Shown one piece after another: positions 49,976-62,657 of a stretch of 64,000 nucleotides of DNA. The stretch comes from Aselliscus stoliczkanus (lineage: Eukaryota; Chordata; Mammalia; Chiroptera; Hipposideridae): contig CM066733.1 in the NCBI GenBank assembly GCA_033961575.1, forward strand, positions 140,852,421 to 140,916,420, given 5' to 3'. Each line of letters begins with the position of its first letter. Within the stretch, counting starts at the first letter, position 1. The notes under the pieces were generated by a model, which was not told where the DNA came from, did no database searches, and was given only the letters and a program-made list of their open reading frames with translations. Both the position numbers and the translations under genes were made by a program.

Positions 49976-50379
49976 TCCATCTATAGCGAGGGACACTTCA
50001 AAGTGTCCTATGTACACACATATTGGACAGTGAGCCCTGGGCTTAAGATGGGTGGTTCTTCCATTTATTTGATGGGGTTGTTTTTTTTTCAACCAACACG
50101 TACTATTTTTATATTTTAAGAAATCAGGGCATGCCTCCACTGTGCTATATATGGTATTTTTTTAAAAAAATCCAAAAAGAAAAACTGATTAGAGTTTAGA
50201 TTAGCTCATTCTCAAATCTAAGAGGCAAGGGGTGGGGGGAGGCGGTGGCGATACAGTAAGTGGCACTTTGCAGCCTAGGATTAGCGAAAAGCCTGGCTAA
50301 CTTCACCGGTTGGGTCCTTTTTTAGTGAACTAGTGCAAGACAACGAGGGCACAAAAATCATTAAGGAAGAGTTGAGGAG

Positions 50380-51260
50380 CGAGCCCACGAGCTAGGGGGC
50401 TGGCCGCGTGGTCCAGGCGGGACGCGGACCTGGGGCGTCGGGGACCGAGGGAAGCGCCCGCCAAGGGCCTGGGTGCGCACTGGGTGTGCGGGAAGGAGGT
50501 CGGAGGCTCCCCGCCCCGAGGGGCGGCGGGCCGCGGGCTCAGCGCAAAGCTCGGGGCCGGTCTGCAGCCCGGGGCGCCGGGGAGTCCGGCTCTCGAAGGC
50601 GCGGGGACGCGCAGAGCGCCCGGGAGGGCCGCCGCGGGGGCCGCCTGGGGCCGAGGCCGGGGTCCCCGCCGCGCTCGGGCCGGCGCCGCTCCCCGTACCT
50701 TCCCAGGCCAGCTCTCCGCCCGGCTCCCGCTTCAGGAACTTGTACCAGAACGTGCCCACGCGGGGGCCCGGCTCCGCCCCGTCCTGCGCCGCCGCCTCCG
50801 GCGCCAGCTCCACCTCCCCGAGCCACAGGCCCGGCTCCTGCGGCGCCGGCGCCCCCGCCGTGCCCGCCGCGGTGCCCGCAGGCCTCAGGCGCACGGCCCC
50901 CGGCGGCTCCCAGCGGCCCAGCTCCGGCCGCGACCCCACCACCAGCAGCTCCGGCCGGGCCCCGGCCACCGCGGGCGGCACCACCACCCCGAACCGGAAC
51001 CGCATGGCGGCGGCGGCGGGCGGCTCCCGCTCCCCGGCGTCCCCGCGGCCGGAGCGCTAGGCGGGCGCGCGGCGATTGGGCGGCGGCGCGAGGGGCCGGG
51101 ACGCCGGGGCTTCCGCGGGGACACGTGCGGGCCTGCACCTTGTGGGGCTGCATCACGCGGCCCGGGAGCCGCGGCCCGCGCCAGGCCTGGGCCTGTGACC
51201 GCGGGGAGGGGGTGGGCGGCTGGGGACGCGGCGGAAGGAGGACCAGAAAGAAAAGAACGG
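50380..51260. promoter_or_regulatory. CpG island over EPM2A exon 1
   Basis: This is the only long stretch with very high GC and dense CG dinucleotides in an otherwise AT-rich window. It spans the donor side of intron 1, exon 1 and the proximal promoter. It explains the long overlapping open frames on both strands here: GC-rich sequence is poor in stop codons. Such islands often start transcripts in both directions, so a divergent plus-strand RNA is possible but not shown. Confidence 0.9.
50699..51005 (-). CDS. EPM2A: EPM2A (laforin) coding exon 1
   Basis: First coding exon of laforin, the dual-specificity phosphatase that binds glycogen and removes phosphate from it; loss in humans causes Lafora epilepsy. 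The translation starts [20 protein letters not shown] and encodes the N-terminal half of the CBM20 carbohydrate-binding module. Visible CBM20 residues are W32 (in GRW), K89 (in FWYKF) and W101 (in LAWEG), matching the human glycogen-binding residues W32, K87 and W99 with a two-residue shift. The start codon sits in a strong GCCGCCGCC-ATG context. The exon ends in phase 1 after TGG GAA G, followed by donor GTACGG at 50698-50693. The 307 coding bases are two codons more than my recollection of the human exon (301). The extra residues fall in the Ala/Pro-rich loop near residues 49-55 and near 80-82. Neighbour: exon 2 at 22408-22582. Identification is very secure. Confidence 0.97.
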
Positions 51261-51600
51261 GCTTCGGAAAACATTTCACAAGCCCTGCGATTTTCCAGCC
51301 GTCTTTCCCAAAGACTGGCAGTGATGGTTATGAGGTTCCTGGAGAAAAAGGGCATGTCGTGTAGGAAGGCGGCCTCCGGAACGGCGAGGCTGGGAAGGGG
51401 CCTGGGCCGGGTGCCTGCGGAGCCCCGGACCCCACGGGCCCCCCCTTGCTCTCCCTCGGCCTCATTGTCTTGGTCTGTAAAGGGAGGCGGTAAGACCCTG
51501 CCAGCTCGAATGTGCCCCTCTGATTGGTGGAGGAGGCGCCTTTCCCAGCCCAGAGCTGATACAAAAACAGTTAGTACTTTTCCGTTGTTTGGTGCAATTC
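51006..51600 (-). promoter_or_regulatory. EPM2A: EPM2A promoter and 5' UTR region
   Basis: GC-rich DNA immediately upstream of the laforin start codon. An inverted CCAAT box (ATTGG at 51075-51079 on the plus strand, so CCAAT in the gene sense) overlaps a GC box (GGGCGG, 51078-51083) about 70 bases before the ATG. A CACGTG E-box is at 51122-51127. A second ATTGG is at 51523-51527. No TATA box is evident, as expected for a CpG-island housekeeping-type promoter. The transcription start cannot be fixed from sequence alone. Confidence 0.7.
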
Positions 51601-53239
51601 GAGACCTGAAATGACATCTGATCACTTTCTTTTTTTTTTCAAAGAAAAACAAATATTTTTTAGTACGTATAAAATGGGTTTGGAGTCAATAGTTTCAAAT
51701 GCCAAGGTAAAACAAAAACTGTCATTCTGTGATTAGAAATGTGCGACATTCATGATTTTTGACATGGCATAAAAATAAAACCTTTTGTTTAAAATTGGCT
51801 TTCAGTAAAAGCACTATTTTTTCAACTTAAAAAATATATTTTGTGTCAAGAAACAGGTTTATAGCTATGTGATCAAAAGAAAAGTATTTACATGGGGCTG
51901 GGGCAGGGAGGCAGCTTGAATTTTTGTCACTGATGTGAGGTAACCAAATGTCCTGTTTACATATGTGTTACTTTTTGCCTCTAATAAAATTGTTCTCCTG
52001 TTCTTACATTTGTATACTCATCGACTTTTAACATAACAACCTCTTATGTGACCAAAAGATACACAAAGCCACATATTTACTGGTATTCGAAAGCTTATGA
52101 ATAGTGTGGGAAGGAGCCAAAATATTATGCATGCAGAATTTCGTTAAGTAAAACAGAAAGAAGTACAAAAATGGAAACCATACTAGTCTTTCTGTGGCAC
52201 AATTAGTAAACTAATAATATGTCTTACTCTTAAATATTCATATTCCACTCAGTGTTTGGTTGGTTGCTAAGCTTAAGAGTGAACACAAAGAAAAATGTGA
52301 AGACAGCAGGGCTGGCCAAACACAGCTGATTCATTAGCAAAGCAGACATTAAATCATAGTGGCATGTGAGTCTGTTTATTCCCACTGCTCTTACAGAAGA
52401 TTCTTAGACTAATTTTAGGAAATTGAGTCATTTGTCCATGCAAGGACCCTGGGAGCTGACAATTCAGGACTTCTTTGTGTTCTGCCACGCTGCCTGTGTT
52501 ATAGACTTTCCAAATGGCCTTTATGTCCACCAGCTCTTCCAAAGTGATTTCTGTCGATTGTCAACCTCAATAAAGAGGTAAACTGAGGCAAGCTCCAACT
52601 TGTCAAAAAGATGAGTTTATTCACGAATAGCAGAGGAATTGCAATTTAGGAAACTCAAACTGTAGCAAGCTACAGGCCAGTCCGCTAAGGGTTTGGGTGG
52701 GGTGGGCTGTATTTATGGGCAGGGAATGTAAAGAGGGGAGAGTTCATTTAGACTCTGTCAAAATCAAAAACAAACAGAGACAAACTTTGAATAAAACAGT
52801 CCAGTAAAACAAACAAAACTCAATTCAGCTTAATTTTGCGAGATTAATCCGACCTGGATCAGTTGTTGTTCATGTCTCTGGAAATCATAAGCAAAATTTC
52901 CATTTTAGATTGAAATTCTTGCACACCGTTCTGTAGATAAAACAATAACAAAAAAAGAAAGAAAACTATATTTTTTTCAACAGACATTATTTCTCCTGCC
53001 TCATCATAAAGAAGTCGAGTAATTTTAACTGCCGAAAGTGCCCCTTTAAGCCCCTAAACAAAATATGTAACAGCTTATTTTAAGGTGTGGATTTAAATAT
53101 AATGCAAATGTGATGGCTACATGGTGCACAAGTAAAATGCAACTAGAAAGAAGAGCAAGACCAAAACCAGGATGAAAGGACATACTGCAAAGTCTCAATC
53201 ACACTTGGTTGGCCATTTGAATTTATTAACCATGAAAAA

Positions 53240-53435
53240 TATAATAGCCATTGAGCCCTTATATGTGTCAAGCACATGGTTTTCATACTTATATTATCTC
53301 ATTTCATTCTCTCACCAACCCTAGGAGGTAACTATTATTGTTATCTCCATTTTTATATGTGAGGAAACAGGCACAGAAAGGTCCAGTAAATAGCCCACTA
53401 CAAGGAAGGGACAAAGCCAATGCTAAAAGTCATCC
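53240..53435 (-). repeat. MIR SINE
   Basis: Reverse MIR: TCATTCTCTCACCAACCCTA, GGAGGTAACTATTATTGTTA, GTGAGGAAACAGGCACAGAA and CACTACAAGGAAGGGACAAA. Confidence 0.7.
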
Positions 53436-56234
53436 ATTCAGCTTATAGTTAAAGATATATATATATGTAATATATGACTATATTATACATGTATACAATT
53501 TTGATTTCTAATAAGGAAAATCATTTACAGAATGCATTTAAATCCCAGCATATTTAAATGAGTTATTCTCCATTAGCTCTTAATAAATAACAAATTTCCT
53601 GTAATTATTTCCTGTAACTAATTTCATCCTTAGGAATGATGGAACAGATGACTGAATCATAAGTGGCAATCTAAACTGATCAATGAATCCATAAGACATA
53701 AATATCTTGGTATTTAAAGCGGGTTTAACCTCAGGTCCTAGAAAATGGTCATTTTTTTGCCTTTATATGCCTATCTTGTTGGTAACAGAAACACAGATTT
53801 AAGAAGCCAAGGTGAAGAATTTGCCAGTTATTAGGCTGTTATGCCCAGCTCTTTCCTCATTGAGTTCTCCATGTGAGGTTTCTTTCTACATTTCAAAGAA
53901 TCATGATATTTATTAAAAAGGAATTATTTCTGAAATCCATTTGAGGTCAGACTCTTGATGCTATTGAAGACAAGCTGAATTTAGAGCAAGCATCCGCTCA
54001 GAAGAGTGACATAATTCTAGTAATATATTTTAAAGATAAAATCAATTTGTTTTCATTGAGTTTCATTTCTAAAGTGCTATATCTTGTATATAACTGCCAT
54101 ATTTCTTGAGGAACAGGTAAGTTCAAATGTAGAGTTTCAGGATCCAATTCAAATGTTAATTCTTTCGAAGCCCCCTCAGAGAAAGCTATTACTTGGATCT
54201 CTAGTGATGTATGTTTTCTGAATCAATCTTTCACTAGTCAATGAGACATCATTAATCTTTCCTTATAATATTGTATATGTATACACATAACCCACTGATG
54301 TAAACCATATTTCATCCAAATAGTTCAGGGACCATTATAACTATTAGCTTATTACTTGTCAGAATATATCTAAGAGTTTAATGTGTCACATATACTGTTT
54401 CCAATTTTGTAGTGTAAAAAACAAACAAGCCTAACAAAACCTTCCAGAGAGAATTTGAGTGCAGCTTAGAATCTTTTGCATATTGTGGCTGACTTTTCTG
54501 GGTTGGAAGATTGTTGGTTAGACTACTAGAAATCCCCCTGAGGGTCCCGAATAGTAGAAGGATTTGAGCTGTACCAAGGCTTTGTCCAAAATTCTCACAA
54601 CATTTCTCAACTATTTAAAAAATTCATATCCTTTTTTTGATACATAGAAAACTCTCCTATCTCCAGGAGAGTCCATTAATTCTATTGAATACTTCCCACC
54701 CCATCCCGCCATAGAAGGAAGCAAGGCATTTTCAGTGCATCACCAACAGCCAGTGTTGTCATGCTTCTTTCTCTGTAATGTATACAATAAAAAGGGTAAT
54801 TTTTAAAAATTCTCCGAGGATAAAATTACCCTGAGGCATATACCTTTTCAAAAGCATCTACCTGCCCCTTCCCTAACATATCCCATCCAACACTCAGCAT
54901 TGTAAAACCCACACTTCCTCTCACACTTCTCAGTTGAGAATTTATCCTCAACAGGTCAGTCAAGCCTGAGGTTTCTGTTCGGCAATGACCTCAGCTGACT
55001 TTTCCTAGGGAAAGTAGAGGGCCAAGCCAGGTGGCTAGACCTCAAGGTTAGAGACACCAGCTTAGGGCTTCCTTTGCTGTAAAAAGATCCTCCTGGTCTG
55101 GGGTAACCTGAACAGCAGGCTAGTTAACACCTTTCTCCAAGAGGGTAGAGGGCTTGATAATGCAACTCCAAGGAATAAAAGAGTGGTGACTGGAAGGGAT
55201 GATTTGAAATTCTCAAGGGAACTTGCAGAGAGTTTGGTAAAAAGAAAAGAGGTTAGCTGAAAGTAGAGCTGGCTCATTTATACTTAAATGGAGAATGAAG
55301 ACTGAGGTGGGGAAGGAGGAGGAGGGAGGGGAGACAAACCCTGCAGGTGCTTTTAAGAATTTGAACACTGTAATTTTCCCTTGGCTTATTTTTCCTAGCA
55401 TGTGTTTATATTAAAAATATTTTAAACATAAAACTTTGGGGGTGCTTATTTCTGAGATGGGGACAGGAAGTCAAGCAGAAGGTTGGTTGGAAAACATTCT
55501 TTTATTCATGAGTTAGATAAAGAAGAGGCTCCCAGAGAGGAAGGTAAGGGTTCATGTGAAAAGGAGAGACTGCAGTGAAACCACATTGACCTTCAACAGG
55601 AAAAAAAAGGATAAATCAGGAGCTGAGTAAGGGCCTTGGGCTTCCTTCAAATGGTGAGTTCTCACTAGGAACTCAAAGATTCTCTGGAAAGGCAGAAATA
55701 GTTTCAGAGGAAAAAGTGTACTCATATTTTAAGTCATGCAACCAGCCACCTAGTAAAGGATATGCACTATGGATGTTGTCAAAGTATAATTTTCCAAAAC
55801 GACTCTCATAAAAATTAATCAGGGTACCAGCAGGATGGTAAAGATGATTCCAAAAGAATTTAAGACACAATGTACATAGACACTGAAAGAATACTAGAAG
55901 ATTACTAAGTTCAATACAACATTGATTCATTTCCTATTGGGCCATAAAACTGTAACCTTTGTGTTTATCTCTTCTTCCAGACAGAAATCACTGGCATGTT
56001 TAACAGACACACACCCACAAGATTGAATATGGGACTTGGACGGTTGGACCCTAATCAACAGTATATAATAGTAAGATAAATGAAGGCATGAATAAACTTG
56101 TAGATAGTGAAATAATTCTCAACTGGGCCAGGTGGACTCCGGCCTGTAGGACATGCAGTCAAACTTGCACCTTAGTTCTAAGTCTGGGAGACTTTTTCTA
56201 AACAATGTTTAATAACAATAAAAACTTCCCATCT

Positions 56235-56400
56235 GTTGAGTTTCTATCTACCGTGTCCTGGTTTGTTTCTCACATATCTTATCTAATCCTCTCCCTAGTT
56301 TTATGACATAGTTATGATCTCCATTGTACAGAAGAAGGACCCACGGTCATACAGCTAATAGATGACAGAACCAAGATTTCCATCCAGGAGTGTCTGACCT
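56235..56400 (-). repeat. MIR SINE
   Basis: Reverse MIR: TATCTTATCTAATCCTCTCC, GATCTCCATTGTACAGAAGA, ACGGTCATACAGCTAATAGA and CCATCCAGGAGTGTCTGACC. Confidence 0.7.
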
Positions 56401-57654
56401 GGTGGCCTCTCCAGCCAGGGACTCAGCATATGGCTGTGCAGCTCATGCACCGTACAGAAGCACCAGGCTGAGGGATCAGTGGGGGCCAAAACTCAGCCAC
56501 GCTCTACTTGCAAAGCCTTCTGCTCTGAGTGCCTTTTCCTTCCCATCAAATACTTGCTCCTTGGTCAACCTATGCCACAGGGAAAACCTATATAAAGTCA
56601 GGGGGGTGGTGAGTGCCCAGCGATGAAATATGTCACTACTTCCGGTCCCCCAAAGGCATTATATAAACTAAAGCCCTGACTCCAAATGTATAACAACATA
56701 GAAATGATAAATGTTGACAGACAGTTTGGCAAATCTCAATATTTTTATTCATTAGGACAGGTCCTTAACAAAATTGCCACTGTTGGCAGGTTAAAAAATA
56801 TATATATCAGCCTGGACGAATACAAATGTATCTAACTAGATTTAGAACAGTAGTCTAGACTTTACATACATTCACTATGATGACATGGTCTGCCTTTGGG
56901 GGTCCACCATGTAGGGGATGCCACACTCTGCTAAGACCTAGTTCAGCAGGAATGTCACAGCCTTTCTGTAGCTCAGGGAGCTCTAAATGAGTGAGACAGG
57001 AAACAGAAATTCTAATCCTTCCTTCCTCGAACAAACGGAGGCCAGAGAAGGCTAGGATTAGGGAAACAGTTTTCTTAACCGGACTTAACACATTTTGCTG
57101 CAGTTTCAGCTAGAAATGAGACCCAATGAAGCAAGGTGCCTCTCTATGCCACCTCACACAAGGAGGCTTGCAGAATTTACATCACATATGGGGAGCAGAG
57201 GGATAAGGTGGGGGAGCATTGGACAGAAGCATTGTAACAACCATTGTTGTTCCCTCTGAGGGCAGTAACCACTAATATCATTAGTCTGTGATCTCAGAAA
57301 CGACTGGTATTCTCTATGGCAGAGGTTACAAAACGGCAGACCAGACCTGACAGGCACACAAGAACTTTTATTTAATTAGTTGCCAAAATAAAAAAAAATG
57401 GGTAATTTCACAGAAACATCCAAATTTTTGTCTTCTCTTAAAAAACCAGAAGACTTGACAAGAAGGGGCCACAGCCCAGCCTTCAAAGGCACCATAAGCT
57501 GAGGCTGGAGGCTGCCTCCCCTTTGGGTGGGCTTGAACTCCTGACCCTCAGGTCTCCATCCTGCCCAAATTATCTCCCTGAAATTGAGCCACATTGCTGT
57601 TTATCCTTATCCTCCAAGAGTTTTTGTTTGTTAGTTTTTCATAATAGAATTAAA

Positions 57655-58350
57655 AAGAAAGTAGCGAGGATGTGGAGACACTGAAACCCTCATTTATTGT
57701 TGGTGTTGGTAAGAATGTGAAACAGCACAGCCACTTTGGAAAACGATTTGACAGGTCCTCAAAAAGGTTCAACATAGAGTTATTCTATGGCCCAGAAATT
57801 CCACTCCTCCCTGAGAAATAAAAACATATGTCCATAGGAAAACTTACACATGATCATTCAAAGTAACATTATTCCTAATAGCAAATATTGGAAACAAACC
57901 AAATGTCTATCCAACGGATCAATAAAATGTGCTCCATCCATACAATGGAATATTATTCAGCCTTAAAAAGGAATGAAGTACTAATATATGCTATAACATG
58001 GCTGAACCTTGAAAACATCATGTTAAGTGAAAGAAGCCAGTCACAAAAGACCACGTAGTATATGATTCCATTTGTATAAAATGTCCAGAATAGGCATATC
58101 TACAAAGGTAGAAAATAGATTAGTGTTTCCCTCAGATTGGAGGGGAGAGGGAGACTGGGAGAAATAGGGAATGACTGGTAAAAGTTATGGGATTTGTGGG
58201 GAGAGTGATGAAAATGATCTAAAAGTGGCATGTGATGATGACTGCATAAATCTGTAAATACAGTAAAAGCCATTGACTTGTACACTTTCAATGGATCGCC
58301 TGCATGGTATATATATAAATTATACCTCAATAAAGCTGTTTACAAAGAGA
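57655..58350 (+). mobile_element. L1 ORF2 3' end and 3' UTR (older type)
   Basis: GCGAGGATGTGGAGACACTG, CCACTTTGGAAAACGATTTG, CATACAATGGAATATTATTC, AAGCCAGTCACAAAAGACCA and the terminal TATACCTCAATAAAGCTGTT. The ending differs from the younger L1 copies and marks an older L1M-type element. Confidence 0.85.
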
Positions 58351-60069
58351 AGCAAATAAATGATTATGCCAGTTTGTGGGGACCCTTTAAGTCATTTGAG
58401 TTGTGAACTCCTGCTTTTCAAAGGAAAATGGACATAAACCTGATTCCTGAGACTCTAGAAGAGGAAAATTGCTCCCTTTAGCATACACTAGGGTGCTGAT
58501 TTGCACTTTGCCGAGGTGGATGGGAAGAATAACCTTTTTATTTTTTTCAAATCTTTTCAAAAACAAAAAAGACAACTATCTCACATCTGACAATTAATAT
58601 ACAAATACTTTTGAAGAACATTGGGTTCGATGACGAGGAACTCACAAATATGTGATCATTGCACACAAGAAATTTATGGTGTAGTCATTGGAGATAAATA
58701 CACGTGAAAAGTTGAATTACAGCACACAAAAATAATTTGTTTACATTTAACAGTACAAATTACTTGTCACAGAGCAATGACTGACAAATAGACACAGTCA
58801 CCAAAAAGGTCAGAAGAGGACTGAGCACCTGGGACCTAGATGGGTTGGTTTTGATATCAGGTCCCGAAAGACTTGCAACCAGAACTTGGAAGAGACAGAA
58901 AACAAGAGACATGGAGGTGACGGGACACTGACCGGTACTCCAGGTCAGGGAACAACATTAACAAATGCAGAGGCAGAAAATCTCAGAGCACGTTGAAACT
59001 TTAGAGTAACAAAGGATAAGGATCTCAGAAACCGGTTTTCTAACATACGCATACTACAAACATATATTTTGCCTTACTTACACTTTGGACTAATTATGCA
59101 TATTAGCTTATATGCTTTACATATGGCAATCTGAAATTAAAATAATGGATAAAGAGACAAGCATGTTGTGGTAGTTCTATAAAGAAGAAACGGAACATAA
59201 AAGAGAAAATAAAATGTCTTGGGAAGTTTAACGTTCAAAGAGAGGCTATCGAACTTATTAAAATCAAAATGTGAACCACTTCATACACCTTAATCCCACA
59301 TGAAGACATGAGCTCATGCTATTTCATTTACAGCAGCAGAAATTAGTGCATTGTCAATTGTTATCATCTATTTACTCATTACCTTCAGCAGTGAGTATAT
59401 ATATGAGACCACCACCCACAGCTTACCAGGCAAACAATATTAATTATGGCAAGGCTAATGTACATTTAATAATTTCATTCAGTTTCCAAACATTTTGAAA
59501 TATAGCTTAAGTATATGAGAGTGCCCTTTTAAGTGAATATCTTTGGGATGCAAAACATCCTTTTTTAGAAAATGTGATTGATTATCACTTTGAAGAAAAG
59601 ATTGTTTTTCCAGAATCTTTAATCTTAGATAAATGTTTAGCTCTGATATAGTCACTGCAAGGCCACTAAGTTCACCTGGAAAAAAAAATTATGTGGTTTA
59701 ATTAAGTTGGTATGTCTCAGGTGGAGTAACAATTGATTCTATGATTCAATTTAGAAATTCCTGCAGAGAATAAGTGAAAACATAATTCACTTTACTAGAT
59801 TAATGCCTTTAATATCAGGCAATTTCATATAGTTAGTTTACCACAATGCCCAAGTTAGAAAATTCAAAGAAAGAACTATTGTATTTGGAACTGCAGAATT
59901 TTAAGAGCCAGAGGGACTTCTGTGTTCCATCCTCTTTGTTTGATACAGGAAACTGATGCTCTTATAAAACCATTTTCTTTATGTTTGGTCATCTGTTTGT
60001 TTTCATCTATGAAATGGTGGACATCACTCAACCTGCCTTCCTTTTAGGCAAGAGAGGCTCTCATCCTGG

Positions 60070-60332
60070 ATGGAATGGCAGAGAGTAGTGTCTCCCTCTA
60101 AAGTTTAAAGGATTCCGGGGGCATGTCCCCATCACAGCTCCATTGAATTCACCAGTCCAGTTCTTGCCAAAACCATGCGGATCATGATAGATTGATGGCA
60201 GACTACATCACAGTCTTCCCAGGACTATGATACTTTCCCTGACCTTGAGCACAATACAGTCTATAAGAACCTCAATCACCGGACTGTTTCTCAGAACAGC
60301 ACACCTACCCACTATTCTAGATGGCCTAGGGC
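60070..60332 (+). pseudogene. Decayed class I endogenous retrovirus pol, first part
   Basis: Plus-strand reading in broken frames gives SPVQFLPKPCGS near 60150-60186, resembling the N-terminal part of a retroviral reverse transcriptase. Stops interrupt the frame. A head-only SINE then splits the fragment from the part at 60475. Non-functional relic. Confidence 0.4.
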
Positions 60333-60425
60333 AGGCCAAGTGGCGCAGTGGTTAAGCGCTGGCTTGGGAAACCAGCAGCCCCGGTTTGGGTCCCACATAT
60401 GAGGGCAAGTGACACTGACTTCAAA

Positions 60426-60460
<35 letters not shown>

Positions 60461-60462
60461 AT
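60333..60462 (+). mobile_element. Head-only tRNA SINE with (AAAT)n tail
   Basis: GGGCAGGCCAAGTGGCGCAG to AGTGACACTGACTTCAAATA, then about ten AAAT units (60423-60462). Flanking CTAGATGGC on both sides suggests a target duplication. Same truncation point as the other head-only copies. Confidence 0.88.
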
Positions 60463-60474
60463 ATATACTAGATG

Positions 60475-60990
60475 GCATAAAAACTGGAACTGAGGGTCAA
60501 GAAGTTGTAATACTCTGGATGCCCTAATAACAGACGGTTGGAAAAAAATCCCTTCAAGGGCCTGAAACACAAATTGAGTGTTTATAGGGATTCAGTGGTC
60601 AGGGTTATGCCAGCATACCCCCTTGGGAGTCAAGGACAGTTATTGTTCCTTGCAATTCCTACAACTAAGGAAGAGATACAGACATTAGTTAGTCTCTTTG
60701 GATTTTGGAGAACGTATACTAACTACACTTGGGAATGGTGCCTCAAACCCATTTGTTAGGTAACTTAGAGGACTACCAGTTGAGGTTGGGCCCAAAACAA
60801 AACACGGCTTGGTAGCAGTTCCAGCCTGTGGTACAAGTGACACGCTTTTTTGGAATATAGGTCTCAGCTGATCCCATCAAGCTATAGAGATGTTCAAAGT
60901 AGAGAGTGATGCTGTGGGGAGCCTCTGCAAACCCTGGCACAGCTCTCCAACAAAAATTGGCAGGAAATGGTGTATAAATAGCTCAACTAC
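60475..60990 (+). pseudogene. Decayed class I endogenous retrovirus pol, second part
   Basis: An open stretch at 60538-60759 includes TLVSLFGFWRTYTNYTW, which resembles the conserved LGFWR-type motif at the end of retroviral reverse transcriptase. Downstream, in a shifted frame, ESDAVGSLCKPWHSS resembles the start of the RNase H part. Frameshifts and stops make it a relic. No LTR or other viral gene was found nearby. Confidence 0.55.
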
Positions 60991-61289
60991 TTTGCCATAA
61001 ATAAGTTAATTCTGGTGCATGGTTTTTACTGGGTCCCTTGAGTTTCCCTAATAGGATTAAGTGAGTCATCCACAGTGGTAACTGACTTGCAAATGCACCC
61101 TATAATATGCTTCCGTTACTTATCTATTTCCCCACTTCTACTGCTGTTTTCCCTCCCAAATAAAACATAAGATTGAACCATATTTGCCATTTTTATAAGT
61201 CAAAAATGATTGAATATCAGTAGTTTCATGTTTCAACTTAATATTTGAACCTGAATCCTTGATTTAAGATCTCCTTTTGGGACACTCAT

Positions 61290-61640
61290 ACTAATAAGTT
61301 TTACCTATATTTTGAATTTTGTATAAATGAAACCATAGTGCATTATTCTTTTGTACCTTATGTCTTTCACTCAATGTTATGTTTGTGAAATACATACACA
61401 TACATATCATGGCATGTAATTATATATGTTTCAATAATTTTTAATAAACATATTTATAGCATGTTTTATCATTTGAATATCTCAAATTTTACTGTTTATG
61501 GGTAGATTAGTTATTTTCTATTACAAACAGGGATGATATTAACAGCCTGGTATGTACATCTTCATGTATATTTCCACAAGTTTCTTTAGGGTATATACCT
61601 AGAAGTAGAATTGATTCTATGTGTTCTTTAAAGAATATTC
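61290..61640 (-). mobile_element. Old L1 3' fragment, reverse
   Basis: ATGTCTTTCACTCAATGTTA, GTAGATTAGTTATTTTCTAT, ACAAACAGGGATGATATTAA and TTTCTTTAGGGTATATACCT followed by AGAAGTAGAATTGATT are the reverse complement of ORF2 3' sequence from an old L1. Confidence 0.65.
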
Positions 61641-62657
61641 GAAATAGAAAACAATAGCCTTCACCAGGGGTGCAATCCGCGTGTACATCTTGCTAATCTC
61701 TACTTCCTGCACAGTTTATCTCCAGGGTGAGAATTTTATTTGATGCAGCCCTGGCTGGGAAAGAAGGCAGAGACATTCTTTTTCTTTTTAAAGTATACCC
61801 TACATTTCAGTAATGCAATCTCCCTAAGTATTCTCTTTTCTTCAACAAATAAACAAACCCAACTCCTTTAGTCATTTTTTTCATAGAGGCTATTTCCTAT
61901 GTTTCTAATGCTTTTCTTATCTCTCTTCTGGACTGCCTCCAAATTTTTCAAATCCAGGGTCACCATGTAATTTATTGTTCAAAGTAGGTCAACTTTGAGA
62001 ACAAAAGTAAGTGCTAAAATCACTGTTTTAATTGATTTACAATAGATGTAAACCAGATCCATCCCAGGCAAAGCAAAGTGTACTGTTATCTTATTCATGT
62101 CACACTTTAGGTGTGTGTTCTCAGAGCAAATAAGGAATGCTTCTGGAGATCTGGCTCATATCAAGTATTAAAGGGGGTGGCTGGATCCATGACACATTTC
62201 CACTTACACTCCAGTCTCCAAGACTTCATTATGAATTGATTATGCAAAAATAACAGCACATAATGATATCCCTAAACAGGAAGGTCAAAACATTGGTCTC
62301 TTAGTGGCAATGAGGTAATAATAGCTAGGTTCCAACTGTGTCTTTTATTGAAATTGTGACTGCATATTTGATCTTCTATTTAGCGACAGACAGAAATCTT
62401 AATGGTAATTTAGTATTCAAAGGAGATTGGGTTGGTTGCTAAGTAACAGTGGGAAAGAAAGTGAAATAGGGAAAATTTTTACTAACTTCCCTTGTATTTA
62501 CTGGCTTCAGAAAACAGTTCTCTTTTACATAAGATCTGTTTGACAATTCATACTTAGAAAGTTGAAAGTGTGAAATTTTTCTACAAACAGAAATATGCAA
62601 AACAAAACTATTTTGGACACAAAGAAATTTCACAGGGTTAGCTTTTGTTTACATGAG

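Noticed and set aside
50408..51614. Plus-strand frames of 318 and 376 codons as new genes
   Set aside because: They are opposite the laforin exon in a CpG island, rich in Ala/Arg/Pro/Gly, cross the exon and intron boundaries without change in character, and contain no recognisable domain.
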